A DNA stretch of 64,000 nt from Turritopsis dohrnii (lineage: Eukaryota > Cnidaria > Hydrozoa > Anthoathecata > Oceaniidae), in assembly GCA_027922465.2 (NCBI GenBank), contig BQMF02000024.1, positions 62,001 through 126,000 of the forward strand, given 5' to 3'. A program made the translations under genes and the position numbers. This document shows, piece after piece, positions 56,186-64,000 of this stretch. Position 1 is the stretch's first letter. Every line of letters starts with the position of its first letter. The notes beneath the pieces are model-generated. The model was given only the letters and a program-made list of their open reading frames with translations, searched no databases and was not told the DNA's origin.

Positions 56186-56386
56186 TCACATAAACGTCGA
56201 ACCAATGTAACGACATTGATATGCCGTTTTTTCGACGTCTTTAGTTATTACATCATGTGCCGGTTGGGATGCTCTGCGTAATTGGAATGAACTGACAAAG
56301 CTATTAATTGCTTTATGTTTCTTATCAATTATACGATTGATTTTTTGACAGACATATTCTTGTGTGTCCTCTACAATACGACTCAA
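56186..56386 (-). other. Exon-like minus-strand frame, unrecognised
   Basis: Reads SRIVEDTQEYVCQKINRIID, KKHKAINSFVSSFQLRRASQ, then ITKDVEKTAYQCRYIGSTFM and a stop. Charge pattern and helix-forming runs look like real protein. No clear acceptor or start is present, and it abuts the end of the satellite array, so it may be a gene fragment cut by the array boundary. Confidence 0.3.
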
Positions 56387-57068
56387 TTTGACGGTTTAGG
56401 TGATAACACGACGAAACTTTCCTTCGATGTATCAAATGCATCAGTTTTATTTTTATATTATTACACAGTTACTGTGTATAAGAGCTTCGAGAAGTGCGAA
56501 AAGGTTGTTTGCAAAGTGATGACGTCAGCTTAATAAACGCTAAGTCCATGACATCCTAATCCATAACCAAAAGCGGGCATGAACCTGTTATAATTAATTA
56601 ACCTGTTTAAATTGTAACTCGATAAGATTCGTTTTATTATCACTCCTGTTTCATAAAAAATTTCATTATTTCTTTTGATCTACTATTCGCGAAGGTTTAT
56701 TTACTTAGTAGCATGACAAATGTTTTTCTTAGGAAAATCCTGCCATTAAAATTTAATATCTTCTCAATTCGCGAAATTTTCGAAGACGATTCAACCTTCA
56801 ACATTCGACCTGCAGTTTTACCGAAATACCTGAAAATTTGGTGGGTTGACAAAAATCCGCCAAATTAAGTTCCCGTCAAAACTAAGAAGTTTGCTCATCC
56901 GCCAAATTAAATTCCCGCCAAACCCTATTCCCCCTAAAATTCCTTCTCTTAAGGTATTTCATTAATTACGTCATTTTCACTACTTACAAACATGGCTTCG
57001 TTTCTAATCATTATAATTATGACATTCTTTTTTACTGACAACAGAGAACAATAAAGTTCAGGCATTAG
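56387..57068. other. No gene seen; ccgccaaatt repeats
   Basis: Between 56860 and 56935 the phrases ccgccaaattaagttcccg and ccgccaaattaaattcccgc recur; they belong to the same style of short repeat as 2940-3260 and 15020-15080. Confidence 0.35.
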
Positions 57069-57232
57069 CTACATCTTTTTATCATGCAAAGAAATGACAT
57101 TACAATGATTAGAATCGAGAGATGCTTGTTCGGATTGAAAGTGACATAATGAGTCGATTACCTCTTCTCTTGTTAAGTGCCAGTAGAGAAAGCCCGAATT
57201 CGAAATTTGGCACTCCGTGACATCACTGAGTG
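57069..57232 (-). other. Possible terminal exon, unrecognised
   Basis: After acceptor-like tcacgtcag the minus strand reads LSDVTECQISNSGFLYWHLT, REEVIDSLCHFQSEQASLDS, then NHCNVISLHDKKM and TAG. The frame is balanced in composition. I do not recognise it and no upstream exon is identified. Confidence 0.3.
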
Positions 57233-57266
57233 CTGACGTGAGATAAAGATTACAATCAATACACAA

Positions 57267-58052
57267 TAATTATTTATTAAAATTATTCATCAAAATACAA
57301 AAGCCGATGTAAATAAAAAAGCTAAATTTCCTTCTTCAAAAAAAAGCAACTTCCATTGCCATGAATTCAAATCATCCCGGTCAAAATTTATGCTGCACCC
57401 AATCATAATTGTTTTTTACAGCTTGTTCAAAAACATTGAATCGTATGTTTGTAGTTAATGACTGTCTTGCTTTGAAACGAAGTCACAAAATCAACCATCA
57501 CGTGTCATAGTAACTCAATGACCTGAACAGAATAGATTAAAAATGATAACAACGATATCAACAGTATGTTTCCATAAGCCTAAACAGAAGTTTATATTAC
57601 ATACCCAGATTACTATCATTACAGTGGGAATTACGAAAACAAAATTAAGTAATGATTTCTCGACTTTCATGTTAGCGGCTAAATATCAAATAACAATTTA
57701 CAGAATGTTTCATAACTGGAAGTAGACAAAAATAATACCAAATACCTTCAATCATCAATTAATTACCTAGGTTTACCTTTTCATTCATTCAAGTAATTAA
57801 AGTCAAAATTTTAGCTACATAAGCTGTACAGTACGTCAACCGCTTGCTCATTGACAAACTCCATGGACATCCATCCCATATTAACAAGAGAAGAGGCTAC
57901 TTTATACGTCATTGGTATGACTCAACCATGAATGTGAATAAACTACTTAAACACAAAAATAAGCCAGTTAAGTCATAGATCTCCTCCCATTCATTGAAAG
58001 TAATTAACGGAATGATGCATTTACTGGAACACCACCAAAGAAGTAATAGTCA
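57267..58052. other. No gene seen
   Basis: AT-rich spacer; a 60-codon frame at 57543 has no recognisable feature. Confidence 0.3.
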
Positions 58053-58250
58053 TTGAAAACGTCAGTCCAAGGATCTAATTTTAAGTCTTTTAGAACCAAG
58101 TTTGTGAGATATACAACGACCGAAGAACTGGTTAGGCCGTATTATGATTTGTGCGCATTTATTCGATCGGCTTTACTGATTTTCGATATCATAGCTGTAT
58201 TATTGATTCAGGAAATACTGTCAGGTCAAATACCGGCACAGTTTGGCTAA
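58053..58250 (+). other. Possible terminal exon with a hydrophobic helix
   Basis: Reads RTKFVRYTTTEELVRPYYDL, CAFIRSALLIFDIIAVLLIQ and ends EILSGQIPAQFG at TAA. AATAAA overlaps the stop (58249-58254). A possible acceptor (agtcttttag) precedes RTKF at about 58094. The second block could be a membrane helix. No family recognised. Confidence 0.3.
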
Positions 58251-58254
58251 TAAA

Positions 58255-59509
58255 TTTTGAAAATTGGATTTTACATTAAATTTTTTTTTTATCGTCTGCA
58301 TAATATTCTGTTTGAACGCAAATAAACATATTTCCAAAACATATTTGAAACCATGAAAATATCAATATAAACCTATGGTCATTAGAATATTCATTAGTCT
58401 GAAAGTCTATTGTTAACCTTTATCACTTGCATAACATTTGCTTTGATCATATCAACAGCTCAAGTTTTACCAAATCGAAAAGAGCACAAAGAAAGTAAGT
58501 TATCAAAATAGATTTCCAGACCAAGGAATTCTCTGAACCCGGATTTCCACTTAGTTTTACACTCATTTTATTTTATTATTTTTTTAACTAAGCATAAAAA
58601 GCATATAATAGCTAAAAATCCTCTAACAATTGAGCATAATACTTTACTGATGGCCTTGTTTCAGCAAATAGTAAGACTTCATAATTTGTAATTTTTAAAT
58701 CAATGTGACAAACATTCGATTCATTTCACTAGGCAAATGGCGGTGTATATTTTAAGTTCTCAAATCAAAATTTTACAAAGAATCTATATAAGCATAGAAT
58801 TAAGCATAATTTCAAGCTGACATTGAAAAATTCTTTTGCATAGCTAGCCTAAGTGAAAAACGTATAACATATACTTATACAACAAAAAAAAATAATAAAA
58901 AATGAGTGTAATACGTGTATCGTAAATATGATTGGCCAGACTGCATGATCATGATGTGCTACGGTAAGAGATATAAAAAGTTAAAATGAAGTCAATTTCT
59001 TTGACTCGATGCACGTATCGAATGTAATTGCAGAAACGAATAATTATAAATATTCAAGAAAAATCAGCGATATGTGGTAGCAAATATGTGCGTAGCAAAA
59101 GTGATAAGTGGAAATCCTGGTTAATAACAATCATATAACTAACAGTTTTCAAGAAGATATGCACCCAGATGCAACATAATAATTATCTATTGGTTTCTTT
59201 CTTGATATTCCAGATTATAGGTAATTTCTTAAAAGTGATCATTCTAAGTGTGCCGTAAGAGTATAAGTAATTTTATCAGTAAAAGTTAAGTACCCTTAAT
59301 ATTGGAACTGCAGGCAAACAATTTTTTTAAAACTACATTGTCAACAAAAAAGAACTAACTTATAAAATGAGCATCGTATAAGATAGACTAATATTCAACA
59401 TAAAATAAATTAATGCTCCCAAGTTTAAGACTAAAACACTATTTCACACGGAATGAAAGCTTAGTAAAATTCAGAAAAGATATCACGACACAAAATCAAT
59501 AAAATCATA
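58255..59509. other. No gene seen
   Basis: AT-rich spacer without ORFs, RNA genes or clear repeats. Confidence 0.3.
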
Positions 59510-59778
59510 CACGTTTTTTTTTTTATAAGCATAACATCTATAAGCATATGAAGGCTCAGAAATGGCCAAAATTTAAGCATTCACTAAGCATATGCTGAGC
59601 CTCATTTGGCCAAAATGAAGCATTTTTTTGCTTTTTTCAAGCCTATTTTCCTTAAAATCCTAAAAAAAGGCCCGAGATAAACATATGATAAAGCATATCT
59701 CAGCCTAAAAATTCAGTTTTCCCTAAGCATATTGAGGCTGAGCTCAAAAACCACTATGCTTATAAAAAAAACAACGTG
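59510..59778. mobile_element. MITE, 269 bp, flanked by TA
   Basis: The left end cacg plus a T-run plus ataagcata and the reverse complement of the right end (cacgttgttttttttataag) form inverted repeats; TA lies on both sides (59508-59509 and 59779-59780). Inside, aagcatatgctgagcctc and aagcatattgaggctgag repeat in alternating orientation. Mariner-type MITE by target site. Confidence 0.6.
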
Positions 59779-60050
59779 TAAACCAAAATGTTAAAAAATA
59801 TTGCAGTTCCAATTTAGAATTCTCTTTTCAAAGTTACACTTGGCACATTCCTAAAGACTTGTGGTGCATATCCCCTTGAATATACTTGAACATAATCTTG
59901 CGAGGGATAAGTAAATTACTTTGACAATAAATGCATGTTGTCAAAAAACAATGTTAAAAAGAATATTTCGAATGAGTCAAAAAACGTATTACAAACATTG
60001 GAATGAAGCAAATGACGAAACCTTTATATATGATAATTATGTAAGATAAA

Positions 60051-61080
60051 CTGACAAAACCTAAAGTCTCCAGCTGATGCAATATACTTCTACGTTGCTG
60101 CCACGTAGCCAGATAAACTGGCAAGACATAATGTCTGCAGCTGATGTAATATACTTCTACGTTGCTGCCACGTAGCCAGATAAACTGACAAGACATAATG
60201 TTTGCAGCTGATGTAATATACTTCTACGTTGCTGCCACGTAGCCAGATAAACTGACAAGACATAATGTCTGCAGCTGATGTAATATACTTCTACGTTACT
60301 GCCACGTAGCCAGATAAACTGACAAAACCTAAAGTCTCCAGCTGATGCAATATACTTCTACGTTGCTGCCACGTAGCCAGATAAACTGACAAGACATAAT
60401 GTCTGCAGCTGATGTAATATACTTCTACGTTGCTGCCACGTAGCCAGATAAACTGACAAGACATAATGTCTGCAGCTGATGTAATATACTTCTACGTTGC
60501 TGCCACGTAGCCAGATAAACTGACAAGACATAATGTTTGCAGCTGATGTAATATACTTCTACGTTACTGCCACGTAGCCAGATAAACTGACAAAACCTAA
60601 AGTCTCCAGCTGATGCAATATACTTCTACGTTGCTGCCACGTAGCCAGATAAACTGACAAGACATAATGTCTGCAGCTGATGTAATATACTTCTACGTTG
60701 CTGCCACGTAGCCAGATAAACTGACAAGACATAATGTCTGCAGCTGATGTAATATACTTCTACGTTGCTGCCACGTAGCCAGATAAACTGACAAGACATA
60801 ATGTCTGCAGCTGATGTAATATACTTCTACGTTGCTGCCACGTAGCCAGATAAACTGACAAGCCATTAAGTTAGCAGCTGATGTAATATACTTCTACGTT
60901 ACTGCCACGTAGCCAGATAAACTGACAAGACATAATGTCTGCAGCTGATGTAATATACTTCTACGTTGCTGCCACGTAGCCAGATAAACTGACAAGACAT
61001 AATGTCTGCAGCTGATGTAATATACTTCTACGTTGCTGCCACGTAGCCAGATAAACTGACAAGACATAATGTCTGCAGCG
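60051..61080. repeat. 67-bp satellite, about 15 copies, with a four-unit higher-order period
   Basis: The block aatatacttctacgttgctg recurs every 67 bases (60081, 60148, 60215 and onward). Every unit contains the hairpin ctacgttgctgccacgtag (6-bp arms, 7-base loop). A variant junction caaaacctaaagtctccagc appears at about 60055, 60323 and 60591, i.e. every 268 bases, so four units form a higher-order repeat. One unit near 60860 has gccattaagttagcagc. The array stops about 45 bases before the stop codon of the Helentron ORF and probably belongs to that element's 3' region. Confidence 0.85.
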
Positions 61081-61126
61081 AATGTGATACACTTCAATAT
61101 AAAAATAAAATGGTAATAGTTTCATT

Positions 61127-64000
61127 TTATGGATGTTTCAAATGTAGTTTTAGTTTCACAGCATCATGATCCGAAAAGAAAACAGATTTAATCAATGTGG
61201 TCACCTTATATTTTTTAAGTAAACTTTTTTTGACATAACAATGATCCAGTAACGATCCATCAAGATGTGTTGGCTCTGATACAACCATGTCATAATTAGT
61301 AAGTATGTCTGAAAAGGAATCATTGGATTTCAAAAAATCAATATTAAAATCACCAAGTAGAATGTCAATATCATTAGAATAAACAAAATCATATAATTTA
61401 TCATAAAACAATCGTGTTGGTTCTCCATGTTTTCTGTACAACAATCCTAAACGAATCAGCTCACTAGAAAAAGAGTCTTTGTCAATATAAATTAATGAAA
61501 ATCCTGGTTCAAATGATCCACCATCATAATACTCCATCACCTTAACACCAACCGCCATACTTTGATATTTATCTTCAGCATTGAAAAAGGTAATGTCTTC
61601 AAAATTATCTAATACATTACATATCTCTGAAACATCATGATTTGACAGTAATTGTGTTTCTGTAAAACAAATTACGTCACTCTCCAATAGTTCTTTCAAA
61701 CACACAATATCAGGAGTATGTAGAGATAATGATCGTACATTCAGTAGACTGACAGTAAGAGATTCTGCAGATAAAGATCCAAGTGTTTCTGGGGACGGTA
61801 ACGGACACTTTTGTCGCATTCGATCATATTCATTAAAGGCTCTTTTGTCTGATTTTATGGCTTTTTTGTTAAACATTCCTGTGAAATGTAAACCACTAAT
61901 CGTTTTAACACGACTCATTGCAACATACATTTGACCTGCATTGAACTGTCTCTGTTTCACTAACTGAAAACTTATAACTGCTTCTGGTACACTCAGACCT
62001 TGCACTTTGTGAATACTTGTTCCCCAAGATAGAACTAAAGGGAACTGGGTTCGTTTGATTACAGGCGATGACACTTTTCTTTTGTTAATTTGAATATCAG
62101 TATCAATCCGGTCTACAGGAACACACTTGTTAATTCTTGCATATTGGTCAGAAGCCATTTTCATTAAGCCAGCTTCCTCATCCATAAATTTGACGTAGAT
62201 TCTTTCAACTTTATGTTGATTAGCTTTTATGCCCTTCACAATACCAATTTGCCCATTAATTAGTTTATCAGCTATGTCAATATTGGAAGTTAACATAACT
62301 CGTGCACCTACTTTAACAGCTAGTTTGGTAGGAAGACCACCAGTGTCAGTATGTTTTCTACTTAAGGCATCATTAATCAATCTGTTCGGGACATCTTTTG
62401 GTAATACATCAATTGCATTTATCAGAAATTCTGATGTATGCAGACTTTCCAATTTCTTTTGATTAAAAGCAACAGCTGGTGCATTTTCTGCAAACAAATG
62501 AAGTGCATCACTTGGGTAATCTGGAGAACTATCAGAAATGAAGCGTGATCTTATGAGTTGTTCATCTTCACTAGTTAGACTGGCAGTACGGACATTGTTA
62601 AGCAAGTCAATGAATACATTGTCACCTTGCTGTCGCATAACTTCAGTCAATTCAGCAATTTGAAAGTTGTCCCAGAGCTTTAGCAAACTCTCAACAAATC
62701 CACTTGACATGTAAACAGGTTTCCCCATAACTGGAGGTAACTGGAAAAAATCACCAGATGCAATAACAGTTCTACCAGCAAATGGATTATGGGTACTGAC
62801 ACCAAATACTTCACATAATCGTAAATGCACATTTTTTAGCAGTTCTGCAGAAACCATAGATATTTCATCAATTATTACCATGCTTACTTCTGAAAGTTTA
62901 GTTCGTAGTGACACTCTCATTTTATCACTCAATGGTCCAAAACGATTACCATACATCCCCAAGCCTGAATGTATTGTTGTACCACCAATGTTAACAGCAG
63001 CCACACCAGTGGGTGATAACAATAAAACTCTTGGTTTTTCAGGGTAGGTTGCTTTACGCAGTAAAAGTTTCGAAATAGCATGATACAAAGTTTTCAATAG
63101 ATGTGATTTCCCACAACCTCCTTGGCCAGTTAAAAATACATACAATGGATCAACATTTTCTTTCATAACACTGTTTCTGTATTTGATCAGTTTTTTCGCC
63201 CATGATAAAATAACGTCAAAAATCTCTCTTTGTTTGGCATTAAGAGAGCGAATTTTCAGGTTAATTTCCTCATCATCAAGCACATACTGTCGAGCTGGCA
63301 CAATTCCTGATGTTGGAGCTGGATGATCCTCCAAATCCTCACCATCAGAAATGCATGCATCAAGTTGATTTTGTACTTCTTCATTTTCTTGCTGCGCATA
63401 TGGATCAAAACTTGTTTCCAAATCAGCACGATAAGTTCGGAAAGCTTCATCAACTAGCTCATCATATGGTTCAACCTTCATTTTGTTTGTATTTACAATA
63501 TCAAGAATGCCAGGCTCTGCAAGTTTTTCTAAGTAAGTATTCACTAGCAATTCTTCTTCTTTGCGGAAAGGATAATACATGAATAACAGATGATGTGCAT
63601 ATCTTTCAGGATAGCGGTGCCTGTTGGGAACATGATACCGTAACACAGCTCGAGTTTTCCTACACTTCAATTTACTTTTACTATTCATCAGTGGAATGAC
63701 AGGTGGGTAAGGATATTCAGAATTTTCACCCTCCAACACCTCATCACTCAGTACAACAGGTTGATTATCATTTTCAGTCAAATCATTAGGTTTAGAATCA
63801 ACAACATAATATGCCAAGAACTCTGCAAAGCACATATTGTCAACAGATGAAAACTTTCCACTTTTATAAAGCCTGTTTGGTCTATCAACGTATCGATCCA
63901 ACATATTGGCTTTGAAAATATCAGTACTGTCCTCAGGTAGCTCATCCAATTCCTCCTTAGATTTACAAATTCTGTACCGATGTTCTGGAAGATTGCTATT
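61127..64000 (-). CDS. Helentron (Helitron-class) transposase, helicase plus endonuclease part, 5' end outside window
   Basis: The frame is open from the right edge to TAA at 61127, so the Rep/HUH nuclease part lies beyond the window. Numbering from 63949, Pif1-type SF1 helicase motifs run in order. Motif I is FLTGQGGCGKSHLLKTL (272-288) and motif II IIDEISMVS. Motif III is GDFFQLPPV (399-407), then LTEVMRQQ, motif V WGTSIHKVQGLSVPEA and motif VI QMYVAMSRVK (673-682). From about 730 a second domain follows: LLNVRSLS, FTETQLLS, ILLGDFNIDFL (862-872) and FFSDHDAVKL (924-933). These are the Asn, Glu, Asp-Asn and Asp-His motifs of an apurinic-type endonuclease/exonuclease/phosphatase fold. Helicase followed by such an endonuclease distinguishes Helentrons from classic Helitrons, which transpose by rolling circle. 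All catalytic motifs are intact and no frameshift is seen, so the element may be young. Confidence 0.9.
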   Translation of the reverse strand, partial: NSNLPEHRYRICKSKEELDELPEDSTDIFKANMLDRYVDRPNRLYKSGKFSSVDNMCFAEFLAYYVVDSKPNDLTENDNQPVVLSDEVLEGENSEYPYPPVIPLMNSKSKLKCRKTRAVLRYHVPNRHRYPERYAHHLLFMYYPFRKEEELLVNTYLEKLAEPGILDIVNTNKMKVEPYDELVDEAFRTYRADLETSFDPYAQQENEEVQNQLDACISDGEDLEDHPAPTSGIVPARQYVLDDEEINLKIRSLNAKQREIFDVILSWAKKLIKYRNSVMKENVDPLYVFLTGQGGCGKSHLLKTLYHAISKLLLRKATYPEKPRVLLLSPTGVAAVNIGGTTIHSGLGMYGNRFGPLSDKMRVSLRTKLSEVSMVIIDEISMVSAELLKNVHLRLCEVFGVSTHNPFAGRTVIASGDFFQLPPVMGKPVYMSSGFVESLLKLWDNFQIAELTEVMRQQGDNVFIDLLNNVRTASLTSEDEQLIRSRFISDSSPDYPSDALHLFAENAPAVAFNQKKLESLHTSEFLINAIDVLPKDVPNRLINDALSRKHTDTGGLPTKLAVKVGARVMLTSNIDIADKLINGQIGIVKGIKANQHKVERIYVKFMDEEAGLMKMASDQYARINKCVPVDRIDTDIQINKRKVSSPVIKRTQFPLVLSWGTSIHKVQGLSVPEAVISFQLVKQRQFNAGQMYVAMSRVKTISGLHFTGMFNKKAIKSDKRAFNEYDRMRQKCPLPSPETLGSLSAESLTVSLLNVRSLSLHTPDIVCLKELLESDVICFTETQLLSNHDVSEICNVLDNFEDITFFNAEDKYQSMAVGVKVMEYYDGGSFEPGFSLIYIDKDSFSSELIRLGLLYRKHGEPTRLFYDKLYDFVYSNDIDILLGDFNIDFLKSNDSFSDILTNYDMVVSEPTHLDGSLLDHCYVKKSLLKKYKVTTLIKSVFFSDHDAVKLKLHLKHP

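Noticed and set aside
60894..61097. Minus-strand open frames through the 67-bp satellite
   Set aside because: Repeated CQFIWLRGSNVEVYYIS-type text is simply the satellite translated; 67 is not a multiple of 3 and the frames do not persist.

Overview
This 64-kb window is AT-rich animal nuclear DNA. Genes are split by GT-AG introns with matching phases, animal-type domains are present (death fold, fibronectin III, ankyrin, Cdc37), and most of the space is transposon-derived. The organism cannot be fixed from sequence alone. The gene content and repeat style fit an early-branching or marine invertebrate, with a cnidarian as my best guess at low confidence. No bacterial operons, CRISPR arrays or phage modules are visible.

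Layout. 0-3.6 kb: exons of an unrecognised + strand gene, then the terminal exon of a Cdc37 co-chaperone gene with its poly(A) signal. 4.4-6.5 kb: a degraded LINE reverse transcriptase, a small MITE and a deleted PIF/Harbinger transposon. 7.7-17.1 kb: the main gene, on the minus strand. Seven exons with compatible phases encode an unidentified helical module, a death-like domain, a large P-loop NTPase with SF1-helicase-like motifs, an FN3-like domain, Ser/Thr-rich linkers and C-terminal ankyrin repeats. This looks like an NLR-like innate immune sensor of unusual architecture. A dead gag fragment sits in one of its introns. 17-41 kb: mostly repeats. These include a G-run, TIR elements, a Mutator-like element with a 9-bp target duplication, a Harbinger-like element carrying a Myb/SANT-type ORF, a 128-bp minisatellite, a 45-bp perfect TIR element, a long hairpin, a tRNA-Asn-like relic and a hammerhead-like motif.

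41-56.2 kb: a large tandem array of about 1.3-1.6-kb units with poly(A) at each junction. Two unit subtypes alternate strictly (a higher-order dimer of about 3.2 kb). The array is interrupted by a divergent block that carries a near-intact DD41D mariner-type transposon with 222-bp inverted repeats, and by a 216-bp MITE whose empty site is seen in sister units. 56.2-60 kb: three exon-like ORFs, a TA-flanked MITE and otherwise featureless DNA. 60-64 kb: a 67-bp satellite with a hairpin in every unit lies directly downstream of a minus-strand ORF joining a Pif1-type helicase to an AP-endonuclease-like domain. This is the C-terminal part of a Helentron (Helitron-class) transposase running off the right edge.

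The main biological interest is the NLR-like gene. The rest documents repeated invasion by several DNA transposon superfamilies and the growth of satellites with higher-order structure. All exon joins are inferred by eye from splice consensus and phase; no transcript evidence was available.
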